From Gracilaria vermiculophylla (taxonomy: Eukaryota; Rhodophyta; Florideophyceae; Gracilariales; Gracilariaceae), in NCBI GenBank assembly GCA_019155205.2, contig JAHNZQ020003146.1:1421704-1485703 (forward strand): 64,000 bases of DNA, given 5' to 3'. Positions 12,301 through 23,627 of this stretch are shown piece by piece. The number at the start of each line of letters is the position of its first letter. Within the stretch, counting starts at the first letter, position 1. Position numbers and translations under genes: made by a program. The notes beneath the pieces were generated by a model. The model saw only the letters and a list, made by a program, of their open reading frames with translations, was not told the DNA's origin and searched no databases.

Positions 12301-12427
12301 GGAAGTACACACGGCAAATTATTTGGCAAAATTAAATGAGCCAATCACTAAACTACTTGTAATTGCAACGAATATATTGCAACCCAGGAACCAAATTAAG
12401 AATTTTTGAAAGGTGAACAAACCAGCA
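12301..12427 (-). repeat. Start of the 5' LTR of Gypsy C
   Basis: 127 bases identical to 10935-11061. On the minus strand they are the first bases of the 5' LTR. The remainder of the LTR is lost in the adjacent N gap. The host sequence of Gypsy B resumes to the right. Confidence 0.7.
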
Positions 12428-12707
12428 ATGAAAGTATCTACGTGTGGAATGGATCGTCAAATCGTTCTTGGATCAATTCCTCCTGTTGTACCGGTACAGA
12501 ACATTTTTATAAGCGTTGCGAATTTTTACTCTCTCCTTCGGTGAACATATTGTCAATATCAGCTTCGAAGTTCCAGTCGACTGGCTACTCCGGCCCCACT
12601 GCGTCGTTCCCTTTCGGATTGGAGGACTTTGCCGTGAAAATAGAGATTTCATTGTCCTCCGAAGGGAGTGCTTACCCGATAGTGGGGAGGCACGACAGTG
12701 CATCGGC

Positions 12708-12968
12708 CTAGATATTCTGTGTAAATTTCTTGTAAACGACTTGAAAGTAGTATTCCGCTAAGTGAAGATTCCATCGCATAAGGCAACCTGATGGATCCGA
12801 AAAGGTCATCAAGCACCTTAGTGGGGAGAAATCTGTAAGAACGGAAAAATGCACCCCCATAAGACATGATGAAATGGTAGACAGTGCCCACATGACTGGG
12901 AGGCACTCCTCCTCCGAGACAAAGTAGATCCACTCGTGCTCATTGAGCGAGCGTGACCTATAGCCCAT
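12708..12968 (-). pseudogene. Gypsy B RNase H fragment
   Basis: SRSLNEHEWIYFVSEEECLP, SVLTDFSPLRCLM and DPSGCLMRWNLHLAEYYFQV match the Gypsy RNase H C-terminal half. Just downstream on the minus strand, in another frame, ADALSCLP marks the RNase H/integrase linker. Confidence 0.75.
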
Positions 12969-13413
12969 TGGGCGTCGTTCTCTTTCTGGGGTGGTTCAGA
13001 AGAGCGCACAACGAACTTGGTAGCCGCTCAAATCCGTATAAATGGAGTATGGAAGACCCGGTTTTAGGTAATGAAAAGACTGATTTTGAAATAAATGCCT
13101 CTCTAAGGGAGGTAAAATCATCCATTTATGTGGATGGAAAGGGTTCCAGTTAGATTGGCTAACCTTTCTGCAGCGACACATGAAGAAGCGCAGCGATATC
13201 CAAGAAACGCGGGATGAACCGTTTGTAGACGTAAACCACCCCCAGGAAGGAGCGTAGCTCTCTCTGCGTTCTGAGTTTCTTTTCCCTGGCCAGGGCTTTG
13301 ATAAGAGCGTATTTGATTAATAACCGTCAGAAACGGATTACGTGCCCCAGATAATTCTCAGTATCTGTGAAAAACAACCACTTCCTCAGCTTGAGGGTCA
13401 GCCCTGCATCCCA

Positions 13414-13728
13414 TTATACGGTCATGACCTCTCTCGCATCAGAGAGGCGAAACTCGAAATTATCTGGGAAAACGACGATGTCATCCAGATATACGAGACA
13501 TTTCCGCCTCTTAAAGCGATTCGACAGGATGTCGATGGCACGCTGGAAGTTGGCGTGGGCATTGGATACCCTAAAGAGCATACGCTTGAAGCGGAAGCAG
13601 CCAGAACGGTAAACCTTTGCTTTCTTGTCACGGTCTTCTTCCCGAATGGGGACTTGCCAGTAACTCAAATGCACATCTAGCGAGGTAATCACAGTAGTAC
13701 ATCCAAGGGAGTCAATACAATTGTCCAC
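13414..13728 (-). pseudogene. Gypsy B reverse transcriptase fragment
   Basis: A 104-codon stretch covering the RT palm. TVITSLDVHLSYWQVPI is the LDlxsgYWQv motif, FRFKRMLFRVSNAHANFQRA the FxxmPFGLxNAPatFQ motif and CLVYLDDIVVF an intact YxDD box. Fingers and thumb are lost or in other frames. Confidence 0.8.
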
Positions 13729-13859
13729 ACAAGAAATGGGGTACGCATCGCTTACCGTGAATGAATTGAAGCGGCGATAGTAAAAGCAGAACTGCCAGGT
13801 TCAATCGAACTTTAGAGCCAGTGCCAATGGAGATGTCCAAGGCACGTAAGCGGGCACAA

Positions 13860-15002
13860 TCACGTTTGCGTCTCTTCGCCCTGGTGGCGATTTTCTTGCA
13901 GAGCGGGGATGGCGGAATGAATCGCTTGGTTGTTGGTGTAAGAACGCAGCAGGCAATGCATTGCTTCCGCCCAGAAGCGTACCCCATCTTTGGAGGCTTG
14001 GCTTGAACCTCTGACAGAGTTGTATTGGTCTTCAGCCACCCTCCGTAAGAAATAAAACAGAGTAATGTAGGCCTGTCCCTCGTTGAACCCGAGTACATCG
14101 GCTCCGGCGACAAAATGTTCGAAACACAACACTACCATTATGGGGTCCTCTCCAGATAAGAACTGGTTACGCAGTGTGAGATGCATTTTTTTTATGCAAT
14201 CCCGCACTCTTCCCTTGTCACGGGGTGTTCTGTCCATCGAAGAATCTTCCAGCCAGTAGTATCGGTAAAATTAATCGGCTTAGTCCGTTTCAACTCTTTG
14301 AGACCAAGTTACCTCCTGCCCTTTGTGCATGCCCAAATGGCGTCGCCGGTAGCCGATGACCCCTTGGAACGGGTTGAGCCCCCTTTCGGGTCCTCAACGA
14401 TAAACTCCAAGCTCTCAGAACCTTCTCAATCACTCGGTACAGGACTCTACGAAGTCCACATGTCATCATACTGGGCATGCTTGAGCCCTTTCGGACTTTC
14501 GCCTACGGCAGTCCTTCCGCATTTCTCCCTCGTCATCTCGTTGAAGGACAGCCACTAGTCCAATTAGCACTGGAGCGTTCTTCAGGAGTGCATTTTCCAA
14601 CGTCTGGAGATTGGATCGGACATGATTGAACCGGGTCTCACCTCCTTCTAGAAAGGCTGCCGTTCCACCTAAGCACTCCAGAATAATGTTGGCATTTGCC
14701 CACAGAAGCCATAAGTCCTTGAACACGTCCCTTATGCAGTTAACCTCAACGACCACCCGTACAATTCCAAACGCCCTCAAAAGGGTTTCATGGGCAGCTG
14801 GCAAAGCGCAGAACTGCCCTACCAGGTCCTTGACCTGGGAAAGTCCAGGACTTATCGGGATCCATAAAGGCAACCGGCTACCCTGTTCATCATCAGCTTG
14901 CTGGCAGCGACTGCGATTGACTGCAAACTCCGTCCTAAATGGCTTATTTGGCATCCTGAAATCGTAGAAACGGGAAAAATACTGAGATTTTCGGGGAAAC
15001 AA
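13860..15002 (-). pseudogene. Gypsy B gag fragments
   Basis: Two open stretches, 14466-15002 and 13860-14237. The second has a capsid-like segment (RNQFLSGEDPIMVVLCF, GFNEGQAYITLFYFLR, QYNSVRG), the pattern of retrotransposon gag. The first contains a coiled-coil-like N-terminal part. The frames between them are interrupted. Confidence 0.45.
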
Positions 15003-15059
15003 TCCTCAAAGCGGAGAAAAACATTCAGGGGATCCTTTATAAGTCACAAGACCACTTGT

Positions 15060-15240
15060 AGAGCAATAGATCGCAAATGGAAATAGCGTGCGAAGACTTC
15101 CGAATCTTCCTCTGTGGAGGTAGTTCGGCAGCAGAGCCCATTCGAGGGAAGAAAATGACAATCTCGGGTGTAAGACATAAGTTCTCCCATCAGAATTTGA
15201 CAGAAGAGATATGAAAGGATCCCCATTAGGTGGGTGTTCG
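15060..15240 (-). repeat. LTR-like direct repeat, right copy (paired with 8262-8460)
   Basis: Diverged counterpart of 8262-8460 just upstream (minus strand) of the Gypsy B gag remains. It is best read as part of the 5' LTR of that element. Similarity is clear for roughly 120 bases and fades toward higher coordinates. Confidence 0.5.
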
Positions 15241-16047
15241 TGTGTGCAATGGCTCCGTGGTGGAAAGAGATGGAGAACAAAGGAGAGCACGGGCCACCCG
15301 ATCCACAAGGTGGCGGATGTACCCCGAAGGCAGGAGAAAGGGAGGTAGCCATGAGGCAAAACAATAGAATTCGTAAAGATCCTTATACGTGAGCGAGCAC
15401 AGTGAAACTGGTAATATACCCAACAATGGGCGCTCTGTGAGAAAAAGACGGATGAGCAACCGTGTGCTATAGGATATTCCTTGCGCGAGCCGGGTACCGA
15501 CGAAGGCGGAAGGCTAGGAGCCGGAACCTTGGTTATCGACTCACTGAGGGCGGCGGCAGGGATACCGGCGCCTTTGAGTACTGTAGCGCTAATTTAATAT
15601 ATAGAAAGAATCGTAAATAAATAAACAAATATATAAATAAATTCCCCGCCATTTGGGCCTCCGTTATGTACTGTACAAGGCCCCGGCCACACGTGTAATA
15701 TTTGTGCTGCCAACAGCTTACGCGGGACTTAGTCATATTAATCCCACCTCTCTGCACATTTCGCAGTACGAGCGCATGTGTAGGAATACCATGAAAAACG
15801 GGCTTGAACTTCATTTTCAATCCGATTGTATCCTGGTAAATGTGTGCTTTTCGCTAAATCCATTCAGCGGTGCGGCACGCTAGTTTCGGGAGATAGATTT
15901 TGATATGATCCCAAGCAAATAAAGGGACTGCTGTCCATGGAACTACCTAGCATGCGAGCCCACTTCCAGCAATTCCTTTAAGCAATGCAATGGGTAACGA
16001 CAGGGATCTCAGAACTAGCGTACATCATCTCTTCGCTGCACTAATTC
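15241..16047. other. Region without a recognisable gene
   Basis: Intervening sequence between Gypsy B and Gypsy D. A short A/T stretch near 15600-15645 is rich in ATAAATAAATA. No protein family recognised in any frame. Confidence 0.4.
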
Positions 16048-16791
16048 TTGGAAATTGTATATGAAGAAGCTGGTAAGCGATCCAAACGTTCAATGAGCGC
16101 CATATTTGTTGATTCTATCGGCTGGAGACAAAACGAACTATATGCCTTCAAGAGTTGTAAAAACGTTATGGTTAGCACCGTGACGTTAGCACATCGAGTC
16201 GAAGGTCAATGTATTTGCATCTACACCAACGCCTCAGACATTTGCTGGTCAGGAAATGTAACTCAAGTACCTTTCAAAGATCTGTCATTGCCGCACAAGA
16301 AACAACGCCATGGATCACTTGCATTATGCTCTGGGCGATTCGAGGCAAATCAGTTCGGTTGCTCAACGTTAGAGAAGAAAGAATATGCCATCATGGCTAC
16401 AGTAGAACGCATGCATTGCCTCGCAGCAACGGTGGCAGATTTTGACCTTCACACTGACCACAATAACCTCATCTTTCTTTTTGACCCATTGTCTCTTGCC
16501 TATGATGTTTTCCAGTCGTCTACGCGTGAAAGTTTGCACTGGGCCGCCCACTTAAGAGTTCATTCGTTAACATGCCTTCACGTCATTGGACTCGACAGTG
16601 TGTGGGCAGATCTAGTAACGCGTTGGTCCGCGCCAAAGGCGATTCGTCGACTGATCAAGATTCCCGCGCTGCCTAAGACCAACACGAAGACCTTTGACCG
16701 GCCATCCCCTACAGAATTAGTCGAAGTTCAGAAAAAACACATCACCAGCCAACCTTCGCGAACATTTTACTCTATTGGACTTTGGAAATAG
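16048..16791 (+). pseudogene. Gypsy D RNase H
   Basis: A 247-codon open frame. CIYTNASDICWSGNVTQVP carries the first acidic motif with Asp replaced at one position. KKEYAIMATVERMHCL holds the conserved Glu and FDLHTDHNNLIFLFDPL the third acidic site. It ends in a tether region (VWADLVTRWS, IRRLIKI). Long and open, but without RT, so non-functional on its own. Confidence 0.8.
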
Positions 16792-17169
16792 CCGCACCGT
16801 GCGATATGGATACCTGGGGCAGCTGATATTTTACAACTTTGATTTTGTATCCTCGGCCATCCTAGCTCGCCAGGACATAGATAGAAGCAGACAACCACAA
16901 GACTCTCAAGCAGCATTAGTTTTGGAATACGCTTGCAGAGGACGTACAGGCATTTTTTTAATCCTGCATTCACTGTGTCTCCACAAATGGAGGTGAGAAT
17001 GCACCCCAAATATTTTGGACAAGCACTAAATGGAACCAAACACAATAATCTTCTTCAATATGAATACATCGACATATAACAAAGCCACAGGGGTTTAAAG
17101 TATATCTTAATGCTACCTGACGATGAATCCGACTGAAACTGGTCAACAACAGCAACAACCGCAGACAAT

Positions 17170-18130
17170 GCAGCAATGGCACCTATCGACTTGTGTGCCG
17201 CATTTGAAGTTCCTGAAGGTCTCATGTCAGATAGACCAACTCATTTCAAGAATGAAACTCTTCGTCTTGTTTGCAAAGTAATTTGTGTACCCCACCACTT
17301 AATGCTACCGTAAACATATTGAAGTGATGGCGCCGTTGAACGTCTTGAAAAAGAAGTTGCTCGTATGTATCGTGCGCTCGTTTCAGATCCTCCAATGGAA
17401 TTCGAATAATGACCGAATCTTCTCCCAGTCATTCGAACAAATTGGAACGATTCTCTGTCTCCAAATCGTCGCAATGTGCCTCCCCTGACAGCATTCACTA
17501 GCACTGAAGCGTCCCAATTAGTCTCCACCTTCTTTGAGGACAATTACTATAGCAGCAATGAGTATCAGCGACAAACAGCTTGGAAGTTCTGTGAAATTCA
17601 AGGATTTGAAAGACAGAATTGCCAAACTACATCCCCTGGTGTAAAACTGTAAGGGAAATAAATACGCCATGTATCGTGCACGAGCTACAGAAGGGCAGCG
17701 TCCTAATTTTTATGGAGGGGATTTCGTTCTGATTGCTCGAGAAGATTTCCACTCCGGAGAAAAGATTGCATTTATTTGGTGGGGACCACAAAAGAATATC
17801 AAAGCACTTTCAGGTTATGTAGTTCTGGTCGAAGACCTTCGAAATCGGGCACTGCAGAATATCCGTGGCTCCCGACTAAAGTTCTATCAGGAGCCCGCGC
17901 TGGATAAGGAAGCATTCAAATCTCACGTCATGTCCTCCGAAACGTGAACACCCGTGTTGCGCCTTATAGAATTGGTTGAAAATGAAGACGTAATTTTTGT
18001 TTTGGTGCGATGGAAAGGTTTGCATCAAAGTGAAGATTCACTGAAACCATTTGCACAAGTGTACTCTGACGTCCCCGAAATGTTTCTAAAGCTACTTCGT
18101 CGCAAATCTACTCCTACATAACTTACAGAA
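17170..18130 (+). pseudogene. Gypsy D integrase remnants and chromodomain
   Basis: At about 17170-17410 the plus strand reads FEVPEGLMSDRPTHFKNETL and, after stops, GAVERLEKEVARMYRAL, the second Asp and the Glu of the DDE core. At 17669-17944 an integrase C-terminal segment is open (GGDFVLIARED). Directly after its stop, VLRLIELVENEDVIFVLVRW and KGLHQSEDSLKPFAQVY form a chromodomain that would target integration to modified chromatin. Confidence 0.7.
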
Positions 18131-18170
18131 AAGGCTAAGATAGAACTTTCTCTTTGAAGGATGGGAGTGT

Positions 18171-18420
18171 AGTGGGTTACAAGCAAGCAACCACTCAAGG
18201 CAGCCACGCAACTCAGGTAGATGGGTTTATTTTTAATTCACCGTACCTTTCATCGCCAGCCATACAAGCCAACGATGGCGTGCGCATAGAAATCGTTTCC
18301 GGATAGGGAAACAAATGGGTTGTATTTAAGATACAAGCACAACTGGACCAAGTAAATAAGGAGAGCAAAAGGCATCGAACAGAGAAGCCTCCATCTCTCC
18401 CACATCCTTGCGCCTTCCTA
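18171..18420 (+). repeat. Possible 3' LTR of Gypsy D
   Basis: After the chromodomain a purine-rich run (GAAGGATGGGAG) precedes TGTAGTGGGTTACAAGC, as a polypurine tract precedes an LTR. A TATA-like TATTTAAG lies near 18327. No second copy is in the window, so the right end is a guess. Confidence 0.4.
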
Positions 18421-18984
18421 CCGTAAAGCGCACAATATAGCCTTGAAAGAACGCGTTCTGAATGTTACCATCATGAAAACGTCGGAAAAAAATGGCTTCC
18501 ATCAGTTACGACGAAAATGAGTTTCCGAAAGAGACCGATAAGTCAGTTATTTTCCAAGAGTGTGAAAAATACTGTTTTTTTCTCAACGGAAAGCCATTAC
18601 AAGCCGCACGTGTGTTGCCAGTCTGGCTTTACAGCTGCAAATAGTACATATAGTGCGATTCCTTTCATATCGCGCCTGAAAAACGCGCCAAAGTAGTACA
18701 GTAGAGCGTCTTTTGTACAATATATAAATAAAAATCGTTTTATAATCATAATAATATATCAATAACATCCATTATTATGACTCGAGTGTCACCTCTTTTG
18801 CGTTTTAAACATATTGAAATTATACTGAAAGCCATTGGAGAAACTTTTGTTGAAATTGGCTGTTTATTTAAACCGTCATACGGTCATGATTCTCCGTATT
18901 CTCAAAAATAAAGCTACCCATGGAACAAAACTTTGTGCAGAACGTCCACAAATTTAACCTCCTGCAGATACAGGCTGTATAAAA
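18421..18984. other. Region without a recognisable gene
   Basis: AT-rich sequence between Gypsy D and repeat copy 3. I see no coding signal. Confidence 0.4.
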
Positions 18985-19537
18985 TGTAGTACAGTGGCTC
19001 CTAAGGAATTATGGTGGTGTGGCCTTATGGCGTAATATTCCTAAGGAGGGCTGGTATTTTATTTACTGAGCCACATGGTGCATAGTTCAGCCCACGTGCG
19101 CTACAGTATCCTTGAGAAACGATAGAATTATTATTTATTTTAGATAATTTATGCAGGTACTTAGTACAGTAGCGAGACCGGCTGAGGCTGGCTCCCGGCT
19201 TCATACCTAATCCGCCGGTTGACCTCCGCCTCTGGGGAAATAAAGACAAGCACTATTGAGTCTTCATCTACTTTATCAGTTGGAGTCTCTCGTGGACCAA
19301 CTCGGGTTTCTAAGCCGCCGATCCCGAGGTCGCAACATAGCAGCTCCTGTACGAGCATTGTCCGCCCAGTGAACCTCCCCCTTCGCTTGGTGTTTGCGGA
19401 TCCTCTTTAAAAATACCCCCGGCTTGCAACAGCGGATACCGGAGACCACCTTTAGGAACACGCACCTTTGGAGTCCACAAAAACTCCTAGCGAAAATTGT
19501 GCTCTATCACCTCGAAAGAAGAAATGACAGTACCACA
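18985..19537 (+). repeat. 550-bp LTR-like repeat, copy 3
   Basis: The best-preserved copy, 553 bp. It starts TGTAGTACAGTGGCTCCTA and ends ATGACAGTACCACA. The ends are imperfect inverted repeats (TGTAGTACAGTG against TGTGGTACTGTC). It holds GGGAAATAAAGAC, an AATAAA signal in this orientation. Tc1-like sequence starts immediately to its right, so it appears to lie inside or at the edge of an older Tc1 fragment. Confidence 0.75.
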
Positions 19538-19760
19538 GCAATCTGGTCCGTCTAAATTGAACGTTATTCATCAGTAAAAACATCATTTTCCCATTCCTTT
19601 TTTCAGTAGGATTCTCCAGCACACCAGTCAAATCTCCTTGGCTCGTGATGATCTTGGAGAAAAAACGTTTTTTTCTGTTTAATTATACTTTAATAATAAA
19701 CTTGTGTTGTTCATCTGCTTCCATATAACTTATTTTTAAACGTTGAGAATGCGATTTACA
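19538..19760 (-). repeat. Tc1/mariner fragment (central part)
   Basis: Closely resembles 20443-20640 of the fuller Tc1 copy. Both begin GCAATCTGGTCCGTC in plus orientation and run through ATTTTCCCATTC and CCAGCACACCAGTCAA. The transposase frame here is on the minus strand and truncated at both ends, on the left by repeat copy 3. Confidence 0.7.
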
Positions 19761-19867
19761 GACTGTTTCAAAAACATACGACATGCTGTGAAATCTCAAA
19801 AAGACGAAGAAATGTATACTGTATGCCTACAAAAATAGGTTTCAGAAAAAAGTAAAGTCAAAAAAAC
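19757..19867 (+). repeat. Tail of a second Tc1 subfamily
   Basis: About 110 bp matching 23518-23620, the 3' end of the plus-strand Tc1 element. Shared signatures are TGTTTCAAAAACATACGAC, ATGCTGTGAAATCTCAAAAA and CCTACAAAAATAGGTTTCAG. Confidence 0.7.
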
Positions 19868-21046
19868 CTTTCAAAAACATTTGATCATCATTAACAAATC
19901 TTTCCTGCGCGAAGCTCAATAGTTTATTTTGCATCCTTTTTGCTGTATAGCGCTAATGCAGCGTTTCGGCATCGAATTGATGTACTTTTCCACAGTTGAA
20001 ACTGTTATAGATTTCCAGCAATTATTAATACAGTTTTTGAGTTCAAAAACTGTCTGAAATTGCCTTCCATGCGCATAAACCATCCTTACCAGCAGTCCGC
20101 AAATGTTTTCGATTGGGTTCAAATATGGTGAGCGCGCTGGCCACTCTAAAACAGATACCTCAGACTCCTGTAGCCAATTTGTGATTAAAGATGCAGTGTG
20201 TACAGGCGCATTATCTTGTTGAAAAATGAAATTTTCTTCATGGATACATAAACTGAAAGGTAGCAAATAGTTGTATAGAACTTCCTGATATTTTTCTGCA
20301 TTCATGTTCGTTTCAATGAAGGCAATTTCCGTTAGACCTTTCTTAGAAATGCCAGCCCAGACCATTACAGAGCGTCCACCAGAGTGCCTGGTATACAATT
20401 CATGACGTTCCTTACGAAGATCGTGCCAATAATATTTATAGCAATCTGGTCCGTCCAAATTGAACTTTTTTCATTAGTAAAAATAACATTTTCCCATTCT
20501 TTTTTCCAGGAGGCGTTTCCAGCACACCAGTCAACTCTCTTTTGCTTGTGATGGTTTTGGAGTAAGAGAGTTTTCTTCATTATTTTATATTTAAATAAGT
20601 TTGTGCTGTTTATCTGCCTCCATATAGTGGATTAAGAAACGTTGAGATTGAGATTTATTCCAATTTTTTTGCACGAGACTTTTTCTTTGCATAAATCTCT
20701 TTTTAATTCTTCTTTTAACTGCGAGGCTGAGCTTCTTAGGGCGTCCAGGAGATCGTTTTAATCCATAAAGAGTCGGACGTTGGAAAGAAGCAGCTATTAT
20801 GACCTTAGAACGCTTCAATGCTTTAGCGATAGCACTGTTAGAATGTTTCTCGGCGTTTACTGTAACGATTAGAAGCTGTTCTTGCTTGGAACGTGGCGGA
20901 CCTCGAGCCATTTTTATTAAAAAGAAGGCGGTGTACATATCTTTTTGAAACGATTCTACATAGACTACGTGCAAAATCTAGCCTACAGTACAGTTTTGGC
21001 ACACTTTTGAGGGGTAATATGTTTTTGAAACGCACTGTATTTCAAG
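19868..21046 (-). mobile_element. Tc1/mariner transposon, full-length but decayed
   Basis: Minus-strand Tc1-like element. Its right end reads CAGTGCGTTTCAAAAACATA on the minus strand next to a TA dinucleotide. The left end has the shorter match TTTCAAAAACAT. It holds a transposase in at least three frames. Two related copies are at 24180-25365 and 21105-21420. Confidence 0.8.
19916..20974 (-). pseudogene. Tc1 transposase (frameshifted)
   Basis: The N-terminal part at 20591-20974 has the HTH region (MARGPPRSKQEQ, SNSAIAKALKRSK) and the GRPKKLS linker. The middle at 20365-20580 carries WENVIFTNEKSSIW, with the first catalytic Asp replaced by Asn. The C-terminal part at 19916-20458 has FQQDNAPVHT (second D) and ARSPYLNPIENI (E), 34 residues apart, so it is a DD34E enzyme. 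Frameshifts and the D-to-N change make it inactive. Confidence 0.85.
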
Positions 21047-21104
21047 TGTTTTGCCCATTACTTTTCCTGTGCAGATCTCCATTTTTATTCCTCTTTAGTC
21101 TGCT

Positions 21105-21420
21105 GGACGGAGCTTATGAAAGCGTCCCATAGATAGTTTGAATCCATAAAGAGTCGGAATTTTGAGAACTGTAGCATTTGGGACCCTAGAGTGCTGTAAA
21201 TTTCAAGCATTAGAACTGTTAGAGAGTTTGGAGGCGTTTTTGCTTACAATTTGAAGATGTTCTTGTTTGAAATATGAAGGACCTCGAGCCATTTCTCTTA
21301 GAAAGAGAACGGTGAACATATCTTTTTGAAACTATTCTACATAGACTATGAGCAAATTCTACCCTGCAGTACAGTTTGGCGCAATGTTTACGGGATAGTA
21401 TGTTTTTAAACCGCACTGTA
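21105..21420 (-). repeat. Tc1/mariner 5' fragment
   Basis: Matches the right portion of the element at 19868-21046, including AATCCATAAAGAGTCGGA, GACCTCGAGCCATTT and a terminal TTTTTAAACCGCACTGTA. Only the transposase start and right inverted repeat remain. Confidence 0.7.
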
Positions 21421-21429
21421 TATGTGACC

Positions 21430-22470
21430 TGAAGGGTTTTGTGTACACGGAGAAATTTTTGTTTTGCAACAAGATACTTTAATGCACGGGTTGATAAATC
21501 TTTCTTGATGTGAAAAATGCTACAAGACGCAAAACATCACAGCGATGAATCGGGCAGCACGTCCACGAGTCCTAAAACCGCATTGAAAATGTATTGGGGT
21601 TTATTATCATGAATTGCTTATGGCCATAAAATGCAGGTTAGCACAGTATTTGCCTTGAAAAACTGTGTTCAGAACTGGCGGGTCAGTGTTTCCATTTTAA
21701 CAATTAATGGCTACATTTATTGAATGCCCAAACGCTGTATTAGCGTTATGCAGCAAAAACAAGGAAAAAATAGTTACTGAGTCGCCAAAAGATAGAAATA
21801 GTTGATAAAGCTGTCATGATTTTGAATCAAGTTTCGTAGTCGATTTTAGTTTAATTGTTGATTTTGTAGTCGCATTGTACCAAAACCACAAGTTTTGTAC
21901 TTTGACACTGACGCGATATGATTTTGAAAAAGACTATCTAACGAGAAATGAATGTAATTGTGTGAAGACAGAAGTGCGTATGCCAGAAAAGAACCAAAGT
22001 GGTAAAAACGTAGGTGTTTGAGGGTTTGTTCAGTTTGTAAAATGACATGCGCAGAACAGATACAAAGTTGGAAAACGTTTTGCGACTTTATTCTTTCGTT
22101 GCGCTCCCATGTCAATATAAAGTGCCAAGTTTTCAAGTTATGGTTGCAATCAGAATCAAAATTAACAGTAATTGCTTACAACATGCTATGCTAGGTTGGT
22201 TGTGTAAGAAAGCAAGATTGTGAAGTGTGCGGAAAGATAGTAGAAGTTGGCATAGAGGGGATTAGTGGATGGTACAGTCCGCGATATCTGAAGAAAGCCA
22301 CCCACTACTTCTAGAGTTGTTGCTGAACAACTTTTCTTTCATTTAAGCACATTCTTTCTTACGTATAAGACTGACATTCATAACATATTTATCAAGTTAC
22401 AGTACACTACAAACATGTCTCTGGCCTCCAGTAACGGAATCACGATAAAGACCTGCGAAATACAATTAAA
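21430..22470. other. Region without a recognisable gene
   Basis: AT-rich sequence between Tc1 copies. Short open frames only and no family recognised. Confidence 0.4.
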
Positions 22471-22478
22471 GTCCAATT

Positions 22479-23620
22479 ATGTTTTCTCTATATCTCTCAA
22501 AAAAGCGCGCACTATACAGTAGTGTAAATACCAGGATCGTTCAATCTCAGTCATCCTCACGTCTTCACAAACCAAATTCAGAAGAAAGAGGACGTGGTAA
22601 ACCACTTTCCGATAAAGAAAAAGGAATGATATTGGCTGCCAAGGATCACTGTTGCTCGCAGACAGAAATTGCTGACACTCTCAATCGCTCTCGAACTGCT
22701 ATACAGAACTTTTTAAAGAGTACGGAAAAGTACGACATGCATTTCAAAGAACCAAACAACAAAATTTTGTCACCGACAAGTAAAAGAGCTTTGATCCGTG
22801 CAGCATCAAATTCAAATCAGTCTGCTAGGGACCTTCGAAACTCTCTTTCTTTATCCGTTTCTGTCCGTAGAGTGCAGCAGATCCTGAAGAAACACCCAAA
22901 TTTAATATATTAGAAAATAAAGTCCGTACTTATGATGACAGAACGCCACAAGAAGGAAAGGCAAATTTAGGCATGTCATAAAATGAAAAATTCGTTAGAA
23001 CAATGGAAAAAATATTTTCTCTGATGAAAAGAAGTTTAATGTTGATGGTCTAGATATTTTTGCTTACTATTGGCATGACATAAGCAAGAAACATGTTGTT
23101 TTTTCAAATAGACAAAATGGTGGGGTTTCGATCATGTTATGGGGTGCATGTTTGTATTATGGTCTAAGCAAGCAAGTGGTTTGCAAACAAACTATTGGTT
23201 CTAAGAAGTACTGCGAACTATTACAGAAGGAAATGTTGCCGTTTGCAGCTGAGACATTCGGAGAATCATAAACGTTTCAACACGATGGTGCCTCTATAAA
23301 TTGATCTGTGTACACTACAAAGTGGTTAGAAGGCCGCAACGTCGATTTGCTTTCATGGCCGCCTGAGTCGCCAGACCTCAATATTATAGAAAACATTTGT
23401 GGGCTATTGGCTGGCCGAGTGTACGCCAATCAGCGCCAGTTTAAGGACGTGGGAACTTTGCTTGAAGTGGTTATTGATTGTTGGAACAAGCTGACAAATG
23501 AATACTTAGAAACGGTGTACAGTCTGTTTCAAAAACATACGACATGCTGTGAAATCTCAAAAAACTACCAAAAGTATATTGTACGCCTACAAAAATAGGT
23601 TTCAGAAAAACATAAAGTCA
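22479..23620 (+). mobile_element. Second-subfamily Tc1/mariner transposon with decayed transposase
   Basis: Plus-strand. An open frame at 22479-22913 holds the paired HTH region (GRGKPLSDKEKGMILAA, CSQTEIADTLNRSRTAIQNF). Further pieces follow with stops: FSDEKKFNVDG (first D), TFQHDGASIN (second D) and SPDLNIIENICGLLAGRVYA (E). The last open part is 23308-23598. Its tail is reused at 19757-19867. Repeat copy 4 begins right after it. Confidence 0.8.
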
Positions 23621-23627
23621 AAATTCC

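Larger units (their letters stand above)
10600..12427 (-). mobile_element. Younger Ty3/Gypsy retrotransposon C nested in B
   Basis: A minus-strand element with a nearly intact integrase and flanking direct repeats. The 127 bases at 10935-11061 are identical to 12301-12427. The outer edge reads TGCTGGTTTG on the minus strand, as an LTR start should. A 100-N gap (12201-12300) directly abuts the right repeat, so the rest of the 5' LTR and gag-pol up to the integrase are missing from the assembly, not necessarily from the genome. Confidence 0.7.
8461..15059 (-). mobile_element. Old Ty3/Gypsy retrotransposon B, split by a nested element
   Basis: Minus-strand order from high to low coordinates is gag (15002-13860), RT (13728-13414), RNase H (12968-12708), linker, then integrase (10547-9500). 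Between RNase H/linker and the integrase zinc domain lies the younger Gypsy C (12427-10600), which interrupts this element. Almost nothing is left between gag and RT, so the protease is deleted or scrambled. Candidate LTRs lie at 8262 and 15060. All frames are broken. Confidence 0.75.
16048..18130 (+). mobile_element. Chromodomain Ty3/Gypsy retrotransposon D (3' half)
   Basis: Plus-strand RNase H, integrase remnants and a chromodomain in canonical order, followed by a purine-rich stretch and an LTR-like sequence. RT and everything upstream are missing, so it is 5'-truncated or rearranged. The protein style resembles chromodomain Gypsy elements of protists such as oomycetes. Confidence 0.75.
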
